Source: Mucor racemosus
Taxonomy: Eukaryota > Mucoromycota > Mucoromycetes > Mucorales > Mucoraceae
DNA length: 64,000 nt
Assembly (NCBI GenBank): GCA_027405735.1
Contig: JAPEHQ010000006.1
Location: 496,001 to 560,000 of the forward strand
Direction of reading: 5' to 3'
The notes under the pieces are model-generated. The model had not been told where the DNA came from. It saw nothing but the letters and a program-made list of their open reading frames with translations, and searched no databases. The position numbers and the translations under genes are program-made. Shown here piece by piece: positions 49,206 through 59,624 of this stretch (its first letter is position 1; each line of letters opens with the position of its first letter).

Positions 49206-50806
49206 ATGGTTACTTATGGTGGAGGTAAATTCAATGAGAAAGAAAATAGATTCTTTTTGTTATTACATTTTGTTTAAAAAAATGTTTGTTTCCAATAATC
49301 TAGATGAAGTAAACGCGCTTGTGTTTGATATGGGCTCTACGTCCACACGTGTCGGTTTTGCAGGAGAAGACGTACCTAAATCTATTTTTCCAACTTCATA
49401 CGGTATCGATAAAGAAAATAATTATTATATTGGAGATAGTAAATTAAATACATGGAGAGCCAACATGGAAATTAAAAACCCTATGCAAGATGGTCTTGTT
49501 AAAGATTGGGATGCTGTTGAACATCTTTGGCAAGCAGCTTATAATGATATGCTTCATGTCAATTCATCAGAACACCCTTTATTATGTACAGAGCCAGCTT
49601 GGAATACACTCGAAAATCGTGAAAAAATGATGGAATTAGCATTTGAAAAGTTTGATGCACCTGCTTTTTATGTGGCAAAAGATGCAGTAATGACAGCGTA
49701 ATATGGTTTTATATTATTTTATTTGGAAACTACAGTTGTTAACATGTACACACATACCTGTAGTTTTTCAGTCGGTAGAGCTACTGGTTTAGTATTGGAT
49801 TCTGGAGGAAGCACAACTAGCGCTGTTCCCGTTTACGACGGTTACATTTTAAAGAAGGGCGTGCTTCATCAATCAATTGGTGGCAATCTCTTGAGTCAAC
49901 AAATTAGAGATTATATCAAAAACGGTTTACATTTGGATGTGACACCCCTCTACAAAATCGCTAGTAAAAAACCTGTTACTGCAGGTCAACCACCTCAACT
50001 TCAATTGCGCAAGAGACCAGATACAACAGAAAGTTTCGATGATTACCAAATTTCGGTATGGAATAATAATATCAATGAAGAGAAATAGAGAAAAACTAAT
50101 TTGATGGGTTGTTTTTCTAGAGAATTATTCATGAATACAAGGAATCAGTATCTCAAGTATCGGAAATTGCATACGATGAAAACATGATGAATCAAAGACC
50201 TCAAAAACCATTTGAATTTCCCGATGGTTACAACAACTCATTTGGTGCTGAACGTTACAGAGTTCCTGAAATTATGTATAATCCTCGCTATATTCGTTTG
50301 GTAAGATTTATATATGACCAGAACATGCAGATTTTAATATTTTATATAATGCAGCCACCTCTCGAACCTGGAAAAGAATCACAACGTATTCCTTCATTGG
50401 GACTCACCAGAAATCAATTGCAACACACTGTAGGCGTATCAAAGCTTGTTTTCAACAGTATCAATGCCTGCGATATCGATTTACGTCCTCTACTTTTCAA
50501 TAATGTCATTGTAACAGGTGGAAATACACTTTTCCCTGGATTTACTGAAAGATTGGGCAACGAGTTACCCATGATGGTTCCAGGAGTAAGTTTTGATTTA
50601 TGCATGAAATTTTACTGATTACTAATGATTTTTCATCGCAGAGTAAAGTCAAGGTTCACGCCATTGGAAGTCAAATTGAACGTAAGAGTAGTAGTTGGTT
50701 GGGTGGTTCTATCTTAGCTTCATTAGGTACATTTAATCAATTATGGATATCTAAGAAGGAATATGAAGAAGTTGGTCCTTCTATTATTGAAACTAAATGC
50801 CAGTAA
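49206..50806 (+). CDS. actin-related protein 4 (Arp4/BAF53-like)
   Basis: Nuclear actin-related subunit shared by NuA4, INO80/SWR1 and SWI/SNF-type complexes. Six exons: 49206-49224, 49304-49697, 49764-50055, 50121-50300, 50355-50585, 50642-50806; 426 aa, close to BAF53. The N-terminus [19 protein letters not shown] (first phosphate loop) matches the Arp4 start GGDEV.ALVFD.GS; then [17 protein letters not shown]; the second loop [38 protein letters not shown]; and the C-terminus [28 protein letters not shown] 19-nt first exon is needed for the GGDEV start. The region between LDVTP and [15 protein letters not shown] is longer than in conventional actin, as expected for Arp4. It lies 136 bp downstream of the FNIP-like gene. 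Confidence 0.93.
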
Positions 50807-52319
50807 ACTTTTTTTTTGTTAATAATCTTAAATAAATACATATAATATACACATTCGCACATATACATTTAATTTTGACAATATAGCGTTGCTTTATTCA
50901 AGCCATTTGCGACAACCAAACTAATACCAATGATTCAAATATATATGACAAATAATATTGAGTTCCTTAATAAATAAAGAAATGAAAAAATTATAAGCAT
51001 AATCATTACAATTCGTGAATAAAACTTCAAAAACATAATAAGAATATCTCATTTTAGATGAAATGGTTATATTTGATAGATTGATGTATTTTATCAAAAA
51101 TAAAAAGTAATAGTTTCGAGTTTTATGGGAAATTTCAGATCCCACAGGCTTAAATATTTATATTTCCGCTTTAAAATTTTGTCCTACAGATGGTCATCAA
51201 AAATTTCAAATTTTTAAAAAATCCATGTTTCTTGATGAAAAATGACGCTATAATTGCGAGTAATACCTCAAACAATAGATAATTAATATTTAAATAATAT
51301 GAAATTATTTAATATTAAATCATAAACTGTATTCTCAACTTTTTAGCTAAAAACTGTTTTGAACATTTATTGATGTAGAGAAATATTTTAGCAGTAAACT
51401 TTTTTTAAAAATTATATTATTAGATAGAGGCCAAAAATATGTATATATTTTTATTAATTGTAAGGTTAACTTTTTTACATTGTTTCGAAATATCAAAAAA
51501 AAACAAAATTTGGATGTCAAATTCGATCAAAAATAAAAAAATCCTAGATATGCATATTCAATTCCCGCTTTCAAACAGAATTTGTGAGTGTAAACTTTTA
51601 AAGGATTGTTTTTATGCAAATAAAGCTAAAACTTTTGTTTATGTTTTGCAATATTTTATTTAAACATGTTATAGTTACTTTATAAATTTTTTATTTTATT
51701 TAAAATTGACTTGAAGCTGCGTTATTTTGATGAAATATAACGTTTTTTGAGCAATTTAGAATTACCGCACATTCATCTGCCGCGGAAAATCGAATGTACT
51801 CTTGTCTAAAAAACCGTAGATATTGAATTAGATTACCAGGTTTTTGTAGCTACAACTTTGCTTTAGATAACTCTACTTTATATTTCTTTATTTATTTTAT
51901 AATTCACAAATTTTTAGAAGCTCAATTATAAGAAAAAGGGAAAACAACCGAGTAATTATCGTTTCAACTGGATGACAATAAGCTTTCAACAGCCTTCTCA
52001 AAGAAATATCCAAGGGTCTTTTATGTTATATATTATCGATAATATTCTAGGATATTAATCAAGTATCATTATGGTGTACAATACAAGAAATCATAAATGA
52101 ACAATAACCCAATGTTCAGATACAGTAAGGGTGGTAAATATTGGCTGATTTAGAAATTTAAATGTTGTTGACAATAAAAAATCTGACATTGAATAAATAA
52201 AACTCATCTTCTCTTTCTTTTAAATCTCAGTTACCCAATAGTACAGTACAAAGTCGCTCCTTAAATCCAAGATTACACAAAAAATCAACGGTGGTGAAAA
52301 GTATGTATAAAAAGTGAGA
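50807..52319. other. intergenic, no gene seen
   Basis: 1.5 kb of very AT-rich DNA. Short open stretches only. Confidence 0.4.
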
Positions 52320-52895
52320 CAATCAATATGAACAATAAGAAGTAAAAAGAAAATGATGATGAATTGTTGATAAAAGCCAGTCAAATCAATGTGTTGATGA
52401 TATAAAAGTGACAACGCTGGTAGAAGCAATACCAACAGGAAGCAATACCAACCGCTGTTATATAAGATGACGACAATACAAATAACAATACCAGTAATTA
52501 TTATAGCATGAAATAATAGCAATACGTATATTTATGAATGCAGGTAATGACAATAACATAAGCTGATGACCAGACAAATATAATAATACCAGAAATGAGG
52601 GCATCAGATAATAACAATATAAACAATAACACTAGTGAGTAATAACCAGAGACAAATAAAAACACCAGCAATAGGGCATCAGATGTGACAATAAAAATAA
52701 TAGCACCAGTAAGTAATAAGAATACAACCAGCAGCGACAATATCAATGACGACGACAACAAAGATAGCAATACCAGCAGTAGTGATGAAAATATAGGTGA
52801 TATAAATAATACAAGAAGCAATAATATAGTATAAGAATGACAGTAATAACAAATAATAGCAATAACAATACAACAATAATGGTAAGTTATCAAGT
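52320..52895. repeat. low-complexity AATA/ACAATACCAG-type tract
   Basis: About 570 bp built from degenerate AATAACAATA, CAATACCAG and GGGCATCAGATAATAAC phrases, including a partial duplication (GGGCATCAGAT near 52601 and 52675). The long hydrophobic frames on the minus strand are an effect of this composition, not genes. It directly follows the 3' end of the broken gene. Confidence 0.6.
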
Positions 52896-53370
52896 TAAGT
52901 TATGCTTCAGATGAATGATTTGACTTTCTTTTTTTACTACTAGTAGTTTTCGTTACTGGCTCAAAAGAGGGAGGAAAGTACAGTTGCTCTTCAATACGTT
53001 CTTCGTCATCTTCACATGCTGTATCTAAATATCTGATTGTACAGTATCTTTGATTGCTCTTGCTGAATTATATGCAATCTTCAAGGCACGAGGAAGAAGT
53101 CTTGAAATCTCTTTAATCGTAGTTGGCATTTTTATACGATTAGAGTTATAAATCAAACCAATTGATCCATGCTTAAATGTCATGATGGTATTTGTCATAT
53201 GGTGTCCTAATGAACATAAAAAAAGGCATCATTTAGTTCAATTTGCTTGAAACTATTAGTTAATTATTACCACGTATATACATACCGCTAATCACAGAGC
53301 CAACAACTTTAATTTCTTTAGGATTGACTTCATAATCATTAATTAGCTTCCAGCAGAAATTACGCATCAT

Positions 53371-54098
53371 TGCAGTAAATGACGATGTTATTTACTAAAA
53401 TAAAAAAAAAATATAAAAATAAAAGCAGTAGAAATACAGTTATAATCAGCTAAAGTTTTTATTACAAAAGATTTTCTCAAGAGTTAAAATACTTGAAAAG
53501 TATGAGGGTATTTATAGTGATTTGGAGAACTTGGATACCATCAGACTTGAATGGATGTATATTTAGTAATCTTCTAGTTTTGAGTACATTGTTATTGATT
53601 TGATATTTTAAGGGGTAAATTGTGTAGAGCATTGACCATAAGGGATTAATTTCAAGTGTGACAATATCGACCTTTTGGGAAATGGTTTTTTTGTTTATTT
53701 TTGTTATATCTATTTTATGCAATCTTGATTTTTAAGGGGTAGTTTTTATATGCTTGAATCTTATTTATATTGATAGTGCAACTTCAATATAGATGAGTAG
53801 TTGACTAAATTGATATCTTTGTTTATTATCATTATTGATTTGGATAGAATCCTGTTTTGATATATATGTCATTTGTGTAATTGATTGCGCCGTGATCAAG
53901 GGTGCTATCATCTACACGACATGTATGGTTCAAAAAGGGTATTTCATATTTTTAGCATGCGTTTGTTATTGTGTTCAATTGAAGCGTTTGTTTATTATCG
54001 TTGTTCACATTTCAAGTGGCATCATATCTTATGAGCGACACTTGGAATTTAGGTTGTTTTATTTTTATCAAGCGTTTTTAGTATGTAATTCCACTGCA
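53371..54098 (+). mobile_element. 728-bp element, TGCAGT...ACTGCA, 5-bp target duplication
   Basis: Second copy of the element at 28438-29161. Flanked by ATCAT at 53366-53370 and 54099-54103. The host reading frame is restored exactly by removing the element and one ATCAT, which fixes its ends to the base. Left-end hairpin as in the other copy. High similarity between the copies suggests recent activity. Solo LTR or short-TIR DNA element; see findings. Confidence 0.9.
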
Positions 54099-54479
54099 AT
54101 CATCTTTGGTACTTTGATATTTTTTTCATTAATCTCCTTCGTACCATTACTTCCATTATCAGCAAGGCCAATCTCAACGCATCCAAGTTCATTGCTCGAG
54201 TATATAAATGACAAATCAGGGATATCCCCTACAGCTTGACGTTCAATTTTAGAGGTAGAACCTATACCTCTTGAATTGTTCTTACTTTCACTTGAAGCAT
54301 TACTTCGAGCGGTACTACGTTAAAAAGTTTAGTATATAGGAATAGATGATGGCATCAAAAGATAATATTTAAAATTCTGTAATAGTAGTATTGATCTTTT
54401 TTGAAGTCTTTACAAAAGAATACATCTCATCAAATAATGTTGATTCGCTAGCAAAAGTACGTGCAGGAGTAGAGTCATA

Positions 54480-54962
54480 CAGTCGTGATTCGATTTAGTG
54501 GAATCGTTGGGAGGGAGAAAGGTGTCCACTAAATCGAATAAATCATTTTCCGTAATATTGGATCAAAAAATGAGAATAAAAAGACGTTACTAGTTTATAG
54601 TATTAAATAATATTTTTAATAAAGGCTTTTCATATTCGAGCAACTGAATTGAACAATGGATAACAAGAAATTTAATAAAAAACTGAGGTAAATTAGGCAC
54701 GTGATTTGGTTACTCTCCATATTTCTTCTAATTTCATGGCTACCAGATGATCAAGCTATTGCCGGCTAAATACAGTTTTATCCAATAGTATTTATATTTT
54801 ACTAATATAGTGGACTGGTAGAAACGAGATTGTCCACTATCCACTGAATCGATTCAGTGGATTTAGGCAGTAAAATTATTAAAAAAAAAAACGGGAGATT
54901 TCAAACTGTCCATTAAATCGAAAATCCGTTATTTATGAGTCCACTAAATCGAATCACGACTG
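54480..54962. mobile_element. 483-bp MITE with 23-bp perfect TIRs, TA target site
   Basis: Perfect 23-bp terminal inverted repeats starting CAGTCGTGATTCGATTTAG, flanked by TA (54478-54479 and 54963-54964). The TIR phrase TCCACTAAATCGA recurs in the interior. TA duplication and CAGT start are typical of Tc1/mariner-pogo (Fot-like) elements. Too short to encode a transposase. Confidence 0.9.
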
Positions 54963-55159
54963 TATGCAAAATAATAGGAAGGTATGGTGTCTCTAAGAAA
55001 ATTTTGGCTGATGAGAAAAAATGGTGCACGTGGTATAATTATCATTTTTTCTTCATGTGACCGCTTTTGTTTTCCATAATTTCTTTATACCTTTACTTTT
55101 TTTTTTGCACCCTTTACTTTACTTTTTTTCTTTCTTTCTTTTGCAAACACTACATAACT

Positions 55160-55490
55160 CCGGATGTTAGGATGTACTAGGTCTTTACGAGACCTCTCTC
55201 CTCGGGGAAGGAACTTATGTCGTGTTTGTAGTGCGGAACTTTATACATTTTCCTGATGTTGGGATATACTAGATTTCTTGCTTTGTTCTCTCTCCTCGGG
55301 GAAGGGGAATTGTGTCGTTTTACGAATGGCTACAGTCTCTGGATGTTAGGATGTACTAGAACTTGCTTGTGGGAAATCTCTCTCCTCGGGGATGGAAAAT
55401 GTATTTAGCTCAATAGTGCACACGCCTGGCTGTTAGGATGTACCGTTTACCTCTACTGGGTCTTCGCTCTCCTCGGGAAGGGTATGGGGG
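55160..55490. repeat. four-unit tandem array with two conserved boxes, unknown nature
   Basis: Four units of 87-94 bp. Box A (GGATGTTAGGATGTACTAG) starts at 55162, 55254, 55341 and 55428; box B (CTCTCTCCTCGGGGAAGG) starts at about 55194, 55288, 55378 and 55465. Between A and B, unit 1 has a perfect inverted repeat (AGGTCT TTACG AGACCT); the intervals vary in sequence more than the boxes do. Box B can fold as UCUC-CUCG-GGGA. GC-richer than the surroundings. No protein reading frame explains it. Confidence 0.7.
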
Positions 55491-56275
55491 TCTGGGGGTA
55501 CTTTTGGGATTAGATTTGCTCTCACCTTCATGCTGGTTAATCCTGTGAGTATCAAACATCTGTTTGAGAAACCAAGAAGAGCTCATTAGATTATTTATTA
55601 TTTTCAAATTTCAAGATCAATAAATTTAATAAACTTAACATCGTTTTAATAAGATTACTTTTCTCATTTTGAAGTTGGGCTCAAGTGGTAGCATACGATT
55701 TATTTCTTCTTGGTAAAGCGCAGACCAATATTAGTATTATGTTTTTCCCTCTCACAATACATGACTTTAATGAAAAGTGTTGCTAAATGTTGACTGATCT
55801 TAAAGACGAGTGGATAATAAACAAATGTTCAGTTAGTATGGGTTGGGAAGCGATATTAATAAAAAAAATGGATTTTCAAAAGGGTTGTAATAAAGACAAG
55901 GTCATGTCTTTTACCAATTCTACCAATCTTTTATTTTTTTATAATCACCATTTGCATTTCTAAATTAACCAATATTTCCCAGCTTCACTGTACATCTTGT
56001 GTTTCCATTCCAGGGAGTTTTAATCATCATGAACAAAAACGAACAAACGGACATTATAACACTGGTTGATGACGTGCTAAAATGGTGTAGTTTTTACCAG
56101 GTCAAAGGTGAATGAAGGCAATAAAAGAAAATCCATTCAAAAAAGCCGGAGAGGCCCTACAAAATCATCAAAAATAAGCCCTAGTTTTAAAAAGATTATT
56201 ATTTTTTTTCTTCCCCGCAACTATCACCTTACACCCCACTCTTCCCTCTTCCTTATTATTTATTGAATTAATATC
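55491..56275. other. intergenic, upstream region of QCR2
   Basis: No gene. The last 60 bp are a pyrimidine-rich leader before the QCR2 start. Confidence 0.4.
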
Positions 56276-58040
56276 ATGTTGGCCGCCTCTCGTAAAGCCA
56301 TTATCAGCACTGCCTCCAAGGCAACCTATGCTACCGCTGCTACCGCAAACCAAATCACTACAGCTGCTAACGGTGTCAAGGTAGTTTCCACCCAAGAACC
56401 CGGTCAAACTGCTTCTTTAGCTGTTGTTATCAACGGTGGTGCCAGAGCTGAATCTGGTAGCAACGCTGGTGTTGCTCATTTCTTGAAGAACTATGGTTTC
56501 AAGGTAATTAATTTGCTGATTTGTTCTCTACGCTGCTTGTTGTTTTGCATAGAAAATTAAAAAAAGAGGATATTTTGATATACATAATACAACAGCTTAG
56601 AGAAGAACTAAATGGAATTGAATAGTTTACTAAATATATTATTTTATATAGAACAACACTGATCGCACTGCTTTCCGTATTGCTCGTGAAGCTGAAATTG
56701 CTGGGGGTGTTTTATCTTCTAACCTCTCTCACGAATCTCTTGTCTTTTCCGCTGAACTTTTGAAAGATGATGTGTAAGTTGAAATAAGCTCATTAATTAT
56801 ATTAGATGTGAAGGGAAAGGGGGGATAGATGAAGGGGTTGTCAATCAAGTTCAAATTATACGTATAAAATAGGATGATAAAAAATCGATAAAGTGCATTA
56901 TTATGTTGATAGGTGGAATACAAGATGACAGGGCCACTAACATTTTTCTACTTGTAGTGAATTATTCGCTGAAATTTTGAGTGATGTTGTTACCAAGCAA
57001 AAGTTCCAGGAACACGAATTCATTGATGTTGCACACCAAACCGCTGCTGAATCCATCAATGCCCTTGGCAATGCTGAGATCTCTGCTATTGAAGCTGCTC
57101 ATCATGTTGCTTTCCGTTCTGGTCTTGGTAACTCTATCTTTGCTAAGCGTACTGCTCGTGTTAACAATGCCGCTGTCAAGTCTTTTGCTGAAAGTCTTTT
57201 CACTTCTGGTAATGTTGCTCTTGTTGGTACCGGTGTTGATCACGAAATTCTTCAAAACTTGGCTGAAACTTACTTGAACCTTCCTTCAGGTAAGCTCTCT
57301 TTAGAGGCTTCTAAATACTTTGGTGGTGAGACTCGTATCGAGTCCGTCTCCAACAAGGGTAACTACGTCCTTGCTTTCGAAGGTGCTGCCGTTAACTCTT
57401 CAGAGTATGCTGCTCTTCAAGTTCTCCGTCAAGCTCTTGGTGGTGAAATCAACATTAAACACACTGCTGGTTCTGGTATTCTTGCTCAAACTGCTGCCAA
57501 GTTTACTGAAGGTACTGAAATCAAGGCTTTCAACTTGGGTTACTCTGATGCTGGTCTCTTTGGTGTTCAAGTTTCTGCTTCTACCGCTGAAACTGGTGCT
57601 GCTATCGCTGCTGCTGTTGAGCAATTAAAGGTTGTTGCCAAGGGTCTTTCTTCTGAAGACTTTAGCAGAGCTGTTGCTCAAGCCAAGTATGCTGCTACTG
57701 CTGGTTTCGAAACTCGTCTCGATACTCTCGAAACTCTTGGTACTCAAGTAAGTTCAATTGATTAAATATCTGTATATATCATTTATTAATCTATATTTAA
57801 AATAGGCTCTTAACTCTGGAAAGTATACCTCTGCTGCTGATGCCGTTTCAGCATTTGAAAAGGTTACTACCGCTGATGTTGCTCAAGTAAATATAATATT
57901 TCATAAGTTTCAACATTTCGACATTTTACTAATTGTTAATTCTCGAATAGATTGCCGAAAAATTGTTCAAGAGCAAGCCCACTTCTGTTGCTCTTGGTGA
58001 TCTTACCAGTTTGCCTTATGCTGACTCTGTCTCTTTGTAA
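56276..58040 (+). CDS. QCR2: ubiquinol-cytochrome c reductase core protein 2
   Basis: Core subunit 2 of mitochondrial complex III (bc1), inner membrane, matrix side. Five exons: 56276-56503, 56652-56773, 56958-57747, 57806-57886, 57951-58040; 436 aa. The N-terminus MLAASRKAIISTASKATYATAA is a targeting peptide. The M16 peptidase-like fold is visible: GVKVVSTQEPGQTASLAVVINGGARAE, then AHFLKNYGFKNNTDRTAFRIAREAEIAGG and LSSNLSHESLVFSAELL. The HxxEH zinc motif of active processing peptidases is absent, as expected for core 2. Length and Ala-rich composition fit fungal Qcr2. Codon use is strongly biased to C/T-ending codons (CTT, GCT, TCT), consistent with high expression. Confidence 0.92.
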
Positions 58041-58309
58041 TTTAAAGCAAACCCCAAATATTTATATACGATCCATTGAATACACAAAAAGACAACAACT
58101 AAAAAAAAAAGAAAAATGTTTGAAAAAAATTGATTACAGCCTTTTCAGCCTTTTTAAAGAATTTAATATATAAACTAGAGCAAGCCTTTTTAATTAATTT
58201 GCTCATGATTTTCACTAGAGATCTTTCATTTTTTGCTGTTTATTAAGAGAGAGAAAAGACTATTTTCTATAGAAACAACCAAAATTAGGGATCTACATGA
58301 TCATTTTAA

Positions 58310-58310
<1 letters not shown>

Positions 58311-58345
<35 letters not shown>
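58311..58345 (+). repeat. long poly(A) homopolymer
   Basis: More than 30 consecutive A, prone to sequencing and length error; it may be the tail of an old retroposed sequence, but nothing upstream proves that. Confidence 0.6.
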
Positions 58346-58347
<2 letters not shown>

Positions 58348-58434
58348 GAGCACATACAAATATACGCACAAAGCGTTTGGTTTGTTTTTCAGAGTTTTGT
58401 ACCATATTATACATGTTCAATGCAACAAAAAAAA

Positions 58435-59340
58435 ATGTTGATAGACTTTGAGCATCCTTACGAATACAGCAAACTAATTATTTCGCCATTATATAGCCCT
58501 GAAATCCGTGGAAAAACATCAACACCTTTAAACACAGTTTCCACCAGCAATCATCATTCCAGTTTTTTCAATTCTTCTCCAAACTGTAAATTAATGACAT
58601 AAATACACATATAATTGATGAAAAGCATGGTGCTATCTTTGGTAATGTTTGCTTGTTTGTTGGAAAATTATATTTCAAGTTACTCAACCCCTTGATTACA
58701 CGAAACGTTCGCTACATCGATTTGTATGTAATTTAATCAGCATTTCTTCGTCTGAAAAAGAGCAGCAGTACCTCAAATAAGCTAATTGATAACTAGTTTA
58801 GTCCAACCGCCGAACATTTTCTCAAATGAGCGCATTAGACATTGATGACCTCGAGATTAGTGGCATTATTCAGGGACTGGAATCGCCTATTGAACTAAAT
58901 TTCACATCTCATCTAAGCAATAAACCTTTACATATATACCAAGATATTCTTATCGTTATCAAAACCAATGATAGAGTTTCACTGTAAGCTTTTGCTTGTA
59001 CGTAATTCAACTTGATGTACCTGTGAAATTGGGATATTTTCGGTTTACTTGTCGTAAAACTGATCCCAACCAGATTGTTAATGTAGAATTTTTATCTGCA
59101 CTGCGATATAATTATATGTACAATTATGAAAGGATTATAGAGAAGACTTATCGACATAATTCAATCTAGCTTCAACGTGAGAGACAGCGGCTTACATGAT
59201 ACAAACAGTTGCAGTTTATTGCATCTAAATTTTTCTTGTTTTCGCATGAATGTTCTCAAATTGCAGCAGAATTAAGTATTATATTCAAATTAAATGCAAC
59301 AACCATACGTAGCCCTAGATTTCACAAAATATATTTGTAA
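58435..59340 (+). pseudogene. possible decayed gene, unidentified
   Basis: Collinear coding-like pieces in changing frames: MLIDFEHPYEYSKLIISPLY at 58435-58602; MSALDIDDLEISGIIQGLES...IKTNDRVSL at 58826-58985; after a 2-base frame change FCLYVIQLDVPVKLGYFRF...TDPNQIVNVEFLSALRY to about 59160; after another change LIDIIQSSFNVRDSGLHD...LLHLNFSCFRMNVLKLQQN to about 59275. I could not join them with plausible GT-AG introns. Either a multi-exon gene I mis-read or a dead gene. Family not recognised. Confidence 0.4.
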
Positions 59341-59624
59341 GTTACGTTCAAACTAAATCATTCGTCTTACATAAGGAGTCTTAAACTTACGGTGCCGAGC
59401 TTCCCTAGTCCCAAGAACAACTTCTTTGTGGTATATTCAGGAAAAGCGAATCTCATACTGCTTTTTTCACGTGTTAGTGTTACCATGGCCCATTGACTTT
59501 TAGATATCCCCAAACATTTTCTGCAAAAAAAAAAAAAGAAAAAAAAGTTTTTTAATAATCATAAAGAGTACAATTGAATTTCTTCTTTCCTTCATAAATT
59601 TCTTGGCTCAACAAAAAATAAAAA

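Larger units (their letters stand above)
52900..55045 (-). pseudogene. protein gene broken by two transposon insertions and at least one frameshift
   Basis: Read on the minus strand from an ATG at 55045: IIPRAPFFLISQNFLRDTIP...FA, then the MITE at 54480-54962; one TA copy rejoins it in frame to YDSTPARTFASESTLFDEMY. A poorly resolved intron follows (branch-like TACTAAAC, acceptor at about 54322), then IERQAVGDIPDLSFIY...ELGCVEIGLADNGSNGTKE...KVPKM, interrupted by the element at 53371-54098; removing it with one ATCAT copy gives KVPKMMRNFCWK in frame, continuing IKVVGSVISG, an intron (53207-53285), HHMTNTIMTFKHGS...IKEISRLLPRALKI. A frameshift at about 53020-53040 precedes the tail DDEERIEEQLYFPPSFEPV. 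From memory this resembles an expanded uncharacterised family of Mucoromycota; no function is known to me. Confidence 0.72.

Noticed and set aside
52220..52893. Two long hydrophobic minus-strand frames
   Set aside because: The Ile/Leu/Val-rich translation comes from the antisense of an AATA/ACAATA low-complexity tract; there is no start context or domain.
53023..53040. 18-nt GT...AG stretch that would repair the broken gene's frame
   Set aside because: Too short to be spliced; a frameshift is the simpler reading.
55160..55490. CRISPR-like array
   Set aside because: Eukaryotic context, only four units, two separate conserved boxes per unit and imperfect repeats; no cas genes.
55410..55607. 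65-codon minus-strand frame over the tandem array
   Set aside because: It spans one unit and non-repeat flank; the other units do not keep the frame, so the array is not coding.
58297..58434. Poly-Lys start of a 101-codon frame
   Set aside because: The ATG at 58297 leads straight into the long A run; if anything is coding, it begins at the later ATG at 58435.
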